64,000 nucleotides of DNA, taken from NCBI GenBank assembly GCA_025175895.1, contig CM046003.1, positions 42,959,335 to 43,023,334 on the forward strand. Reading direction: 5' to 3'. This document shows, piece by piece, positions 20,863 to 32,753 of the stretch. A model generated the notes under the pieces. It was not told the origin of the DNA and did no database searches. It saw only the letters and a list, made by a program, of their open reading frames with translations. The position numbers and the translations under genes were made by a program. Each line of letters starts with the position of its first letter. The stretch's first letter is position 1. The stretch comes from Wurfbainia villosa. Its lineage: Eukaryota; Streptophyta; Magnoliopsida; Zingiberales; Zingiberaceae.

Positions 20863-23800
20863 AACCTTACTGATCGTATTCCACTTTTACTAATTGACAC
20901 ACCCAACATCAAATTATGGAATCAACTATATCCCATATATCGTTCCACCAACAAGAATGTTTCAAACCTTGATACATTCGAGGACCATCCGAATGTATCC
21001 CCCAATCCCGAATGATGAGCCTCCTAAAATCACTAAACCTGAACTGAAACAACATTGTAACCCACTATTCTCCTCGGAAACGAAGAATTCCTTTCTCGCA
21101 AGAGAAATCTACTACCCAAAATCCACTCTATCACACAGAACTAGAAGTGACTGGGAGACTATAATGACCAATCTCCCTTGTTGCAACCGTCCGTGTTCCA
21201 GCAACTCTATAGTAGCTACCCAGTAGCTAGCCAAAACCTCATTAGCATTCCTGCTCCATACATCTACAAATCAAGATAATAATGGCTAAGTCCACATTAA
21301 ATGGATGATAGCTTTTCTTGTAGTTACTCAACTGGCGTATGCATAAGATACGTCTCATTTAACTGTATCGAAATCTCTCCATTCCCTGAAATGATGCACA
21401 TTCGTACAATACCCTTCCATTCACCTCAAAAGGATTAACTAATACTCGCGCAAAAGTTAACCACCCTCTAGGTCCTGAAAACTGGGTTCCCCAGCTTTTG
21501 ACCAAGTGAATGTCATCACCTCCCTGGTCCAACAAGAATATAGTATCGCTAGAGCATCCTATTCACATCTACGGTAATAACCAAATCCATACAAGGAAAC
21601 CACCATCTACGGTGGCCGAGTGCGCAACTCCAACTACCACCATCAATAGTAGCCAAGTTACTCAACTCCAACAACCACAAACTGATCCAACTGCTTCCCG
21701 GATACTCGATTCCTCAAGTCCATGGATGACTAAATCGTTAACTAAGTCTAACAATATTATCAAAAGCTCATAAAATTCATACCAAGTATGACATCGTCTT
21801 CTACACACCCATATCCTTTTTACTCTAAGCTGATAATATCTCAATCATCACACCGATAATGATAACTGTATGATGCCAAGTCACTACAATATCAACACGC
21901 TAATCATAAATCAATCCTAGAGTATACACAAGTGTCCTTAGCTGATCAAAACAGATCATCTATCCACAATGAAGGATATTTATTCTCAACAGCTACTGCA
22001 CTCCATCATCAAGAATCGATGCATAACCTCAAAGGTCCATCTCTCTTTTAACAAAGAGTTCCTAATCTTCTCTAGAAGAAATACTAGGATAGATAAATAT
22101 CCCATCTAACACCTCCTATAATCGCAATTTATGTTCTTCCAATTTCCATAGTGTATAGCAACATTGATACCAATAAAATTATCTGTCGGTATGAGGTCTT
22201 CAATGTCAGAACTATTTCCGAAATCACTCCGATCGTATACCCCACTTGCCTATGCATTGGCAAGTTTGGGAGTCCATTCCAAAACTACATTTGAATACTC
22301 TCGAATCATACGCATATACGAGAGACATATTATACCATCATTTCAACAATTTACCCATCCGTAAGGATATGTCTATCAAAGTCTAAGGGCATCCCTTGAC
22401 TTCTTGGTTGTTGGTCAACATCTCACCTGACGGTAAAGATACCACCGACCCACATGATCTAAATATAGAAATCTTTTTAATCCTATCTCAGAATGTTCTA
22501 GACATAGATACCTGTAAACTACCAATATCTCTCAATATATCAACCGAGAGGGTAAACTAAAGTAATGCCCTGAACGATCAATCATTCGACCCTCTATGTC
22601 TTCTGAGATGTCTTTTGCTGATGCTGCTGAGTGAATCACTTCCCCAGAGGGAAGTATTCAGGAACTCCAACTATGTATGAGGTAGTAGATCGCTGCTGAT
22701 GTGCTAACCCAATCTTCTATGATATCCTCTGCTGTCGAGATTGTGCATCGTCCTCCTGGAACAACCTTGATAGTCTTTAACTGGGTCTTCAAAGTACACT
22801 TTCTCTTCATGTGTACTAGTTGCTTACAATAGTAACAGATGAACTGATCCAACGGATAATCTGACTCTGCGTGTATTCGTGATCTGTACTGCATGCACAT
22901 AATCCGGAGTCTTTCCTCTGATTTCGCTAATGTGTAGGAGAACCTCTTGATGCTCTGCGGTTGGTCTTCCATGGTCGGAAAGTAGCTCATGACCCATGAT
23001 TCCGATCTTCCTCCTTTTGTCCAACATTTGGAGGCTTCTCATTCCAACATCTAACTTGCAATGTCTGCTTATCGATCTTCAACTCTTACATCACTTATAC
23101 AGAGTCATTTCTAAACTCATGACTCGATCCAATATCTACCAGTAGGATCTGATAGAAGATCCAAACATCCTAATCAAAATGTAAGCCAATAAACCATGGG
23201 TGGCTTAAAACATCTCTTTACATTCTTGAGCATTAGGTGGTCATAACCTCTGCAAGTCTAACAACTCTATATGGTACTCCCATTACCAAACAATCATCCT
23301 ACTTGATGCTCAAGAATTCCCTGACAATGAGTCAAAGAAAGTGACGTGAGAAAATGCTCTCTCACAACATGACTAAATCGTGATCAAGCGATATGTTATT
23401 CCCTGAAGGTTATTTCCTACATCTTCCACCAAGTACCGGTTTGATCCCGATAATGGTATGCAACTCAACTTTCCCCACCTATTACGAGTTAAGTACTCAA
23501 AAGTACCTTCAAAATTATACAATCCATCACAACCAACTCAAGGATCAAAATCCCTCTAAAACACCATATACTAATCCTCCGTTATCTGCATCAACAATAG
23601 CATACATGCCTTATTCATTACCCAATAGGTAATGATCTGATTAGCATAGTTAATAAAAATCCTTAAGACTGTAATCTCTGATCTCCATAAGTAATGTGAC
23701 TATCTGACCCTGCTTTCCGACTCGGTATCAGTCGACTTTCAAAGGTAATTCACCTTTTCGAAAGTAGGTACATGTCTAATAGACTCAACATGTCATTCTC

Positions 23801-24039
23801 GTGGTCAACCCACAACACGGTTATAGATAATGGCTAACACACTATATGTAATTCCCTGTTATAATCAACTAAGTGCATAACCAACAAAAGAATATGTGAT
23901 AACAATTAGCATACCTTAAACCTTGTAGCCCGGAGATGTCCCGCAATAGCCAGATCCCATAACTCACAAAATCACAATCGAGTAAAACAAAACTCGATGT
24001 CCAAACGAAATAAAATCCGAAAGTGGACTTCGTAACCTA
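20863..24039 (-). pseudogene. Element C internal domain: gag zinc-knuckle remnant and unassigned sequence
   Basis: The only motif I recognise is a CCHC knuckle, CYYCKQLVHMKRKC, in a minus-strand frame at 22658-22990, placing Gag there. Between it and the integrase fragment, where protease, RT and RNase H should lie, there is only about 1.8 kb with no YVDD-type motif that I can find. Large deletions and decay are likely. The rest (22990-24039) is expected to hold the Gag N terminus but is unreadable. Confidence 0.55.
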
Positions 24040-24053
24040 GGGCTCTGATACCA
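24040..24053 (-). other. Element C primer-binding site
   Basis: TGGTATCAGAGCCC on the minus strand, seven bases inside the LTR at 24061; complementary to initiator tRNA-Met. Confidence 0.88.
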
Positions 24054-26233
24054 ATAAAATTGTCACGCCTTGAGAGTATGCCGAGGCCGAAAATAAGACA
24101 ACATCTCCCCTGTATGTGATACAATTCCCTGTTGATACAAAGCCTTCCGGCCACAACTACACCATATATAGAAGTATATAACCAAAGTCACAGCGGAATA
24201 CACCAACAATAATAAAAATACAAAGACTCAAATATATGTGTACCGGTACGACTTTGACACAACAAGAAAATATTATCAAAACCAAATACATAACAACATA
24301 ACCGATTACCAAACAACGAAAACAATATAGGATAAAAATCCAAAACATACAATCCAAAATATACAACAGCAATATGGATTTCAATCCAAATACTCAAGGT
24401 GAGATGGGATTAACTGGCGGTTCTCCGAGCATCCAAGGAATCTTCTACCTATTACCTGGGCGACAAGAAAACCCAGGGTCTGTGGTGGAGAGTATAAAAC
24501 TCAGTGGTAATATGCAAGATAGTGCATGATCAACAACTAAGAAATAAAGGGCAATAGATATACAAATAGAGATGAACAGATATATATACATGGAGATCAA
24601 TGGTATACAGTCGTAGAGGTGATAACAAACAACTATCAGTGTAAATCTAAATAGAACATAAACCACCAACTGATCAACTGTACATAATGTAATGTACTGG
24701 CATACCTGAATGGTTTACAATGACACAACCTAAACAACCTAAACAAATATACAATAATATAGCACGTATGATGGGATAGAGTAAAACTATCTCTGTATTT
24801 AATACACGATCTTTCGAACATACTACAATAAATACAACAACATACCTGATCCAACCTACTCAACATCAAGATACTGGTCAAATACATACAACCGTCCGGT
24901 CCAAGTCATACACTGGTATCCCACACACAACAGTATATAGATCATGCAAATAATATGCAAGATGATATACAATGAAATGCAGCAAACATAACACAAACAA
25001 ATGCAACAATACAACAAGCATATATATATAGAGAGAGACCGTGTATATATATATATATATACTACTCACACTCACACACATATATATATACATAAATATA
25101 TGTATATGTATATATATACAAATGCCCTCACACATGGCAATGCAAATGCATAGTCATGCCTGCGCACCCCACTCGCTACCACGACCTCAGTGTGGCCTAG
25201 GTGGCACGACATGATAACTGTCCCAACTCAACAACAACCACTGCTCTCGAGTGGCCGAGTGAGCAGTATGAATAAGTAGCGATAAGCTAAAGAGCTATAA
25301 GCTACACAACGAGAGTCTCTGCTGCTGACCACTCCGATTGATACTACCCATGAGTGGTCGAGTGCCACATACCTAGGACAACTACACGCAACTCCAACTA
25401 CCACTATCAATAGTGGCCGAGTGCGACACAACAAATGAACTTCCCTAACACCAGTTGCTACTATCACGAGTAACCGTGGAGGCAGGATGACTGACGACCA
25501 TCTCAACCACAAGGGAGACTAAGTCGCCAGCATGCATGCAAATTGAATGAATGCACAACCACACAAATATACACCCACAACACACTCTCTATCCCTCAGA
25601 GAGTCATATATAACTAACCATCGACCATGCTAAGACTTCCAGTCCGTAGAGACACACCGTCGACAACCCACACTACCATGTACAGACATATGATCCGTAA
25701 TAGTTATACAACGAAATGTAAGATGATACAACAACCAACTCTACATTAAGGACATCACTCAACCCCAGATGATTGTTCCTGATGACACGAATCAAATCGA
25801 CAACCAGACTCAACTACATATCCATGGTTAAGCATCTAAAGATCTACATACCATAGCATCAGTAAGTTATAGCAACGATGAACGAAATATGACAACAACA
25901 ACAGTATATCTCAAAGTGCAAAGACTTAAGTATCAAGCACAGAATAACATGAGTGGAGTCAAGGTACAATATCAACCATATAGAAACTCATGCAATAAGA
26001 ATAATCAACTACCTAACCAGGGTAGAATATTACCCACCTGATTTGTAAACTGTGATGATTATATTCCCGTCCGCGAAACTGCTTCGTATCAAAGTCCTGA
26101 AACTGTAGACTACCAATATAACCAAATGCTAGCATAATCCAACAGTAAGAATAAGAATCTAATCCAATCCTAATTCTCTGATTAATTAACCAAATCCCAT
26201 AGTGGCGTAATCTCATTCCATTTATTAATACCC

Positions 26234-27610
26234 TGTTGGTGCAATCGGCCCAGGTCACGATTGACCATACTCGAGTTTGACTCGAGTAATGTTTTGATGT
26301 TTGACATAGGATGTTTGACAAAGTGGTTTGACATTGATGTTGGACATTGATGTCGGTTAATATGTTGGGGAGATTGTTGGAGAAATCGACCCAGGTTATA
26401 ATTGACCAGACTCGAGTTTGACTCGAGGGAGATCTTGATGGTTGACTAGGGTTGACCATGTGATTAAGGGAAAGTCCAAGCATGGGTCTTGGCAAGGTAA
26501 AGTCCAAGCATGGGTCTTGGCATGAAAAGTCCAAGCTTGAGTCTTGGCATTTGAGAAGCGTAAAGTCCAAGGGTGAAGTCTTTGCAGCATAAGTCCAATG
26601 GTTGGCGGCGTAAAGTCCAAGCGGAGTCTTAGCGGCGTAAGTCCAATGTGCCTTGGCGGTGTAGACACCATTAGCATGACATAGCCGAGGGAAGCACCTG
26701 AAGGCTAACACGATGGATGAACAAGTCATGGATGACTTGGAGGGATCCGAGAGGCGTGAGGCTGATGGAGGTGGCTAGAAGGCTTAGGTCTAGGCTAAGG
26801 GTGGTCTAGCAAGTATGGGGGCACCATACTTGGGTTAAAACCTCATTTTTGAGGTTGGCAGTCGACTAGCATTATGGCCGGTTCGACTGATCGAGAGTCG
26901 ACTAGAGTTCGACTTCCGTTTAGAGCTGGAAATGCTCTGCGATCGCCATTAGGTTGGTCGATGAACGCCCGTGAGCCGATCGCTGGCCACCACGGGCGCC
27001 GGCAATCGCTAAGAGATCCGTTAGAGTTTTTCCGCCATTGTCTCACGACACAGCGACATCACCGACCGTGACTTATGGCGATCGATAGGTGGAAATCCAG
27101 GTCACGCGCAAGGATAAAAGGAGCTCGACGGGAGGATTTTTGGTAGCGATTTCTTGGACGTTTTTGAGGCGATTTGTTGCTGCAAATCAGGGTCTTCAAC
27201 CACGATTCAAGCGATCAACAAGCAAGCAATCGAAAGGCATTTGTAAAGCGTTCTCTTTACTTATATTGCATTGTATCTCATTTTATTTGCTTGTTGTTGT
27301 TTGATTATAGTTGTAATCTTATTGTAAGAGGTTTCTCCACCTCCGACTTGTGTTGAGAAGGAGTATTTGTCATAGTGGTGTGTGATTAGCATCGCTAGGG
27401 TTCGTACGAACCCAATTCGTGAAGTAGGAACCGTTTTGGTTCCGAACCACGTTATATCCTTGTGTTAGCGTGTTGTTCATTTCGTTATCGTTATTACTTT
27501 TCTATTTCCTCTGTGCTAACGAAATTGTAGAGACGAACACGCGATCAAATTCCATCATCGTACGACAACGTACTATTCACCCCCCTCTAGCGGGCGCACA
27601 GGTCCCAACA
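26234..27610 (+). repeat. Element B 5' LTR
   Basis: TGTTGGTGCAATCGGCCC at the start, GTCCCAACA at the end. It carries a short hairpin minisatellite (26460-26650), a few CAGTCGACT motifs and a weak TATA-like GATAAAAGG (27113-27121). It is 119 bp shorter than the 3' LTR, largely in the CGATCG-rich part (26930-27060). Confidence 0.92.
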
Positions 27611-27612
27611 AG

Positions 27613-27625
27613 TGGTATCAGAGCC
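27613..27625 (+). other. Element B primer-binding site
   Basis: TGGTATCAGAGCC two bases downstream of the LTR; complementary to initiator tRNA-Met. Confidence 0.95.
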
Positions 27626-27674
27626 AGGCCGCTCTTCTAAGTCTAACAACGAAGGGAGCAAGCTAGAGGGAAAG

Positions 27675-29395
27675 ATGGAAATCCAAGGACATTTGGGATG
27701 GGATATCAACACACCTATCCCCTATACCTTCTATGGACAAGAAGGGTTTAAGCAATGGAAGTTAAGAATTGAAGACTTCCTAATGATGAGGGACTTCGAA
27801 GAATGGTCTATCTTGATGGAGGGTTTTAGCTATCCAATAGGACCAAAGGGAGGGTTCCTCAAGAAGAAGAAGTGGAGTGAAGATCAACTCCAAGCCTTCA
27901 AGAAAAACATGAAGGTAGTAAAATTTATTCTTGATTTGGTCCCTAATGAAATTGTGTGTATGGTAGGGGACTATATGGATGCTAAGGAGTTGTGGAGCCA
28001 AGTGGAAAAGCTTCATGAAAATCCATCATCAATCCAAGAAGAAGAAGAAGAAGAGGAGTGTTCATCCTCTCAAGCTCAAGCAAGTACATCATCATCTAAA
28101 GAGCTTGAGGATTCGAAGGTTGATAGGGAGTCAACTTCTGGATCGGTGGAGGAAGTGGAAGAAGCATCCACTTCAAGGACTGAGGGGGAGGAGAGAACTT
28201 CCACACCGGAACATCAAGAAGAAGCTTCGACATCCGGTCAAGATGAAGAAGCCCAAAGTCCAATTCTGGTCTCCATTGACCTAGGTAACTCAAACATATG
28301 TGTTAATAATAAAATGCATATAATATGTTTTGAGTGTAGGGAAACCGGGCACTATAAGAGCAAGTGCCCAAAGAAGGTTAGGAAAGCTCCACCGCACTAC
28401 CAAAAGTCAAGGATGCGGTGCCGAGTCAAAAGAGCAAGGAGCACATCATATGCTTCAAGTGCAATTCAAAGGGGCATTATCGGAGTCAATGCCCTAGGGG
28501 AAAGAAGAAGGGGCAAGGAGGAGCATTACAAGTAGGGGGAGCTTCTATAGCTAACCCTAAGGTATATTTAAATAATGCACCTTCTAAATTTAAAAGTCAA
28601 AAGCATGCTAGAAATTTTAATTCTCTTGCAATTCACCATGAAAAGCATGCTAGAGATAAATATATTTGTTTAGGAGCTAAAAGTGTTAACTTCAAAAGTA
28701 AGGAGAAATTTGAGACTAATGTCCCTAAAAACAATTTATCTAAGGATAAACCTAGGTCAAATAACTCAAGACCAATCCTACCTAGGGAGACAATTAGGAA
28801 GGTATAAGAACATCTAGGTCTAAACCCTAAATGGACTAGGCATATGCCTAAAAAGTCCCATGCCCAAGAATTTAATCAAAAATCAATTGGGCAATTGGAA
28901 TTAGAAAACCAAGCCTTGAGGTCAAGGCTTGAGAAACTAGAAAAGACCCTTAGGAATATACAAAACCAATTTAAAGGGTCTAATGGTCAAAGTCAAAGTC
29001 AATACCAAGGACCTAAGAGTCAAAAGTCAACTAAGGGCAAGCAAGGTTTGGGTCACAAACCTAAGCCTAAGGTAGCTTACCATAGTGTTTCATTTGATTA
29101 TGGGACACAAACTAGGTCTAGGAAGACCAAGGTCAATAGGGAAGTCATCCCTAAGGTTGACCAAAGGTTGTGCCTAGTGGCTAGGGTTTCTAGGAAACCT
29201 AGGGTGGCCACTAAGAAGGTTGCAAGGAGAGTTATCCCTAGAGTCAACCTAGGTAAGACCCAAATGACCAAGGCTAACAAGCCTAAGAGAGTCATTAGGA
29301 AGGTATCTAGGGAGGTTATCCCTAAGGAATACCTAATTAACCCTAGGAGCTCAAATCGGTTTTGGGTTCCTAAGAGCGTGATTGATTCACGCTAG
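27675..29395 (+). pseudogene. Element B gag, nearly complete but broken
   Basis: The likely start is ATG 27675 (MEIQGHLGWDINTPIPYTFY); the frame is also open upstream through the primer site. The N-terminal copia Gag domain includes FKQWKLRIEDFL and KELWSQVEKLHE. A Glu/Ser-rich linker (about 28035-28260) follows, then two CCHC zinc knuckles: CFECRETGHYKSKC (28326-28367) and CFKCNSKGHYRSQC (28451-28492), the second in another frame, so a frameshift lies between. TAA at 28805-28807 interrupts. The same frame then carries a coiled coil (LELENQALRSRLEKLEKTL) and a Lys/Arg-rich tail ending NPRSSNRFWVPKSVIDSR. In element A similar WVPK sequence links Gag to protease, so the frame ends just where pol would begin. 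Confidence 0.88.
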
Positions 29396-30843
29396 ATGGG
29401 TTTAGGGTGTGTCAACCTTGATTGGATGGGTAGTTAACTCAACCATGGTAAAGGTGACACTTTAGGATATTTTCAAGGTTATGGTTACCTTGGAAATAGA
29501 CTTGAATTAATATCCTAAAAGATTTTAGGATGTGCCAATGCATTTTTGAAATTAAGAAAAGTCAATTAAATTGTCACAATTTAGGTTTAGAGGTTAGTGT
29601 GCCATTTTGGGTTTTTGGCACACTAGGGAGATTAATGACAATATGACAAAATATATCTAATTATATCAAATGACAATTAATATTAAAATTTAGGTATTAC
29701 TATACCTATATATGTTATATGTCATGCTTTGTTTGTCATATAACATGTCATGACATCATGTTTATCTTAATCATTTTATATGTCATGTTCATGTTTAGGA
29801 TTAAGGTTTCAAATGTCATATATTTTTTTTAGATTTCATCTTATGCCATGACATCATGATTATGAGCATATGCTTATTTATATCATTTCTAATGTCATAA
29901 TCATTCATGCATTTAAGACAATTTGGTTGAAATTGATTTAAGGACTATGGCATGACTTGAAGTCTCATTTATAAGGGAATCAAGTAGGGTTGTCTTAGAG
30001 AATGCATGAAACCCTAGATTAGGGTGAACAAAACCCACATCTCATATTAAATTGACATGTATGTGTATTTTACACACCCTAGATACATGTGAGATGCTAG
30101 GATATGAGTTAAGTTCAAGGTGCATAGTTTTTGCATCTAGTTGAACCCAAACTCAACATGTGGATCATTGGGAGAGCATGTGTACAAGTCATGTACATAG
30201 AGCCCAAGGAATATGATCCAAAATAAGGTTTTGAAAATATTTTAAAATCATTTTGTAAAACCTTGGTGAAGTCTATCTTTTGATAGCAATCACCATTGAT
30301 AGAGTTGATACAAAATAGGGCCAAAACATTGAAAATTTCAATGGTTTTGAGTTTTGTATCAATTTTTCTATTTTATGGGTAAAATATTTTTAAAATATTT
30401 TTCACCCATTGTATTGGTCATAGGTATTATACGTAATAAATTTCGTGATTTTTCGATATACGTATAATTAGTTATGATTTTTTGAATCTCGATTCTGATA
30501 GCTGAAATTTGGAAATTTATTTCTCGATCAACCTCTGTGATCGTGTGATATAGTTAGCGATCGATTAGTTCTTTGTCGAGTCATTATCAGGTCTGATTTC
30601 GGGAAAACAAGGTTGTTTAGCCCGTGTTCAGCTATGGTAAAGGTTCCTAATCACTCATAACCCTAGGATATGCTTTGGGAAGCATTATAAAGGGTGAAAA
30701 TCCATTAGATACGGATTAGAAGCGGTGTTAGGTCAAAGTATCAAATTTAGGGTGAGTGAAAGTTCTATGTTGAACTTAGAACTTTAATTTTGATGGTTTA
30801 AAGTTCCTATTGACTTAAGGATTTCCCAAGGACATTGTTGGTG
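29396..30843 (+). other. Element B non-coding 3' domain
   Basis: AT-rich, stop-dense in all frames, and collinear with 504-1957 of copy B0. It holds the conserved inverted repeat at 30426-30468. No protein similarity was recognised. Confidence 0.75.
30426..30468 (+). other. Inverted repeat (hairpin), copy 2
   Basis: Arms ATTATACGTA and TACGTATAAT with a 23-nt loop (TTTCGTGATTTTTCG core). The counterpart at 1536-1578 keeps pairing with a matched change in both arms. Confidence 0.75.
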
Positions 30844-31257
30844 CAATGGTCAAGGGGGAGCAAGCCTTAAGGGGGAGTTATCCATCTTGGGATGATGGAT
30901 GTGTTTCTCTTCTTGAAGGGGGAGAAATTATTGGGAGAGTATCATCAATTGGGAAAATTGATGGGATTTTGAGAGACCCAATTTGGAAATTGGGAGAGAG
31001 TATAAGATTACCTCTCTTGAGTGATATGGAACTTATCACTAGGAAGATGGTAGGCATCCTAGGTATTTTTGGATCAAGGGGGAGATTGTAAGATCTCATT
31101 GGGACATGAGACATTGACCACCTTGGAGAGATAACCTTTTTTATGTATGTCAAAAAGGGGGAGAAGATTAAATTACCAATTTGGATAATTGGTAAGGGAA
31201 TTTGAGTTAGGGGCCTAACTCAAGGTTTGTTTTGTCAAACATCAAAAAGGGGGAGAT
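30844..31257 (+). other. Element B serial polypurine region
   Basis: AGGGGGAG-type blocks near 30853, 30869, 30918, 31078, 31157 and 31246; the last abuts the 3' LTR as the functional polypurine tract. Order and number match copy B0. Frames across it are not conserved as protein. Confidence 0.75.
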
Positions 31258-32753
31258 TGTTGGTGCAATCGGCCCAGGTCACGATTGACCATGCTCGAGT
31301 TTGACTCGAGTAATGTTTTGATGTTTGACATAGGATGTTTGACAAAGTGGTTTGACATTGATGTTGGACATTGATGTCGGTTAATATGTTGGGGAGATTG
31401 TTGGAGCAATCGACCCAGGTTATAATTGACCAGACTCGAGTTTGACTCGAGGGAGATCTTGATGGTTGACTAGGGTTGACCATGTGATTAAGGGAAAGTC
31501 CAAGCATGGGTCTTGGCAAGGTAAAGTCCAAGCATGGGTCTTGGCATGGAAAGTCCAAGCTTGAGTCTTGGCATTTGAGAAGTCCAAGGGGATTGATATT
31601 GGCGGCGTAAAGTCCAAGGGTGAAGTCTTGACAGCATAAGTCCAATGGTTGGCGGCGTAAAGTCCAAGCGGAGTCTTGGTGGCGTAAGTCCAATGTGCCT
31701 TGGCAGTGTAGACACCGTTAGCATGACATAGCCGAGGGAAGCACCTGGAGGCTAGCGCGATGGATGAACAAGTCATGGATGACTTGGAGGGATCCGAGAG
31801 GCGTGAAGCTGATGGAGGTGGCTAGAAGGCTTAGGTCTAGGCTAAGGGTAGTCTAGCAAGTATGGGGGTACCATACTTGGGTTAAAACCTCATTTTTGAG
31901 GTTGGCAGTCGACTGACATTATGGCCGGTTCGACTGACCGAGAGTCGACTAGAGTTCGACTGCCGTTTAGAGCTGGAAATGCTCAGCGATCGGCATTGCT
32001 CGATCGGAAGCGATCGGTGGTGTCGACGATCGCGCCGAGTTAGCGATCATTGCCGCGATTAGGTTAGGTGTGAGCGCTCCGTAGCCGTGGCGATTAGCTC
32101 TGGTATTTAGCGGTCGGCCAATGTTAGCGATCGCCAAGAGATCCGTTGGAGTTTTTTCAGTGTGGATCGAGCTATTGTCTCACGACAACAGTGACATCAG
32201 TCAACTGGTGACTTATGGCAGTCGACTGATAGGCAGAAATCCAGGTCGCGCACAAGGATAAAAGGAGCTCGACGGGAGGGTTTTTGGTAGCGATTTCTTG
32301 GACGTTTTTGAGGCAATTTGCTGCTGCAAATCAGGGTCTTCAACCACGATTCAAGCGATCAACAAGCAATCAATCGAAAGGCATTTGTAAAGCGTTCTCT
32401 TTACTTATATTGCATTGTATCTCATTTTATTTGCTTGTTGTTGTTTGATTATAGTTGTAATCTTATTGTAAGAGGTTTCTCCACCTCCGACTTGTGTCGA
32501 GAAGGAGTATTTGTCATAGTGGTGTGTGATTAGCATCGCTAGGGTTCGTACGAACCCAATCTGTGGAGTAGGAACCGTTTTGGTTCCGAACCACGTTATA
32601 TCCTTGTGTTAGCATGTTGTTCATTTCGTTATCGTTATTACTTTTCTATTTCCGCTGTGCTAACGAAATTGTAGAGACGAACACGCGATCAAATTTCATC
32701 ATCGTACGACAACGCGCTATTCACCCCCTCTAGCGAGCGCACAGGTCCCAACA
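31258..32753 (+). repeat. Element B 3' LTR
   Basis: 1,496 bp, TGTTGG...CCCAACA. It contains the hairpin minisatellite (31495-31695), CAGTCGACTG palindromes (about 31907 and 32218) and CGATCG-rich sequence (31985-32050). TSD TACCC follows. Confidence 0.93.

Larger units (their letters stand above)
26234..32753 (+). mobile_element. Element B: complete gag-only (non-autonomous) sirevirus-like retrotransposon
   Basis: LTRs 26234-27610 and 31258-32753, target duplication TACCC (26229-26233 and 32754-32758), primer site 27613-27625, polypurine tract 31244-31257. The 3.65-kb internal domain encodes only Gag (27675-29395), then 1.86 kb of non-coding DNA. No protease, integrase or RT motif is present in any frame. 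The layout matches what has been called TR-GAG: LTR elements keeping only gag. Because copy B0 lacks pol over the same interval, this looks like a family trait rather than one deletion. Confidence 0.92.
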
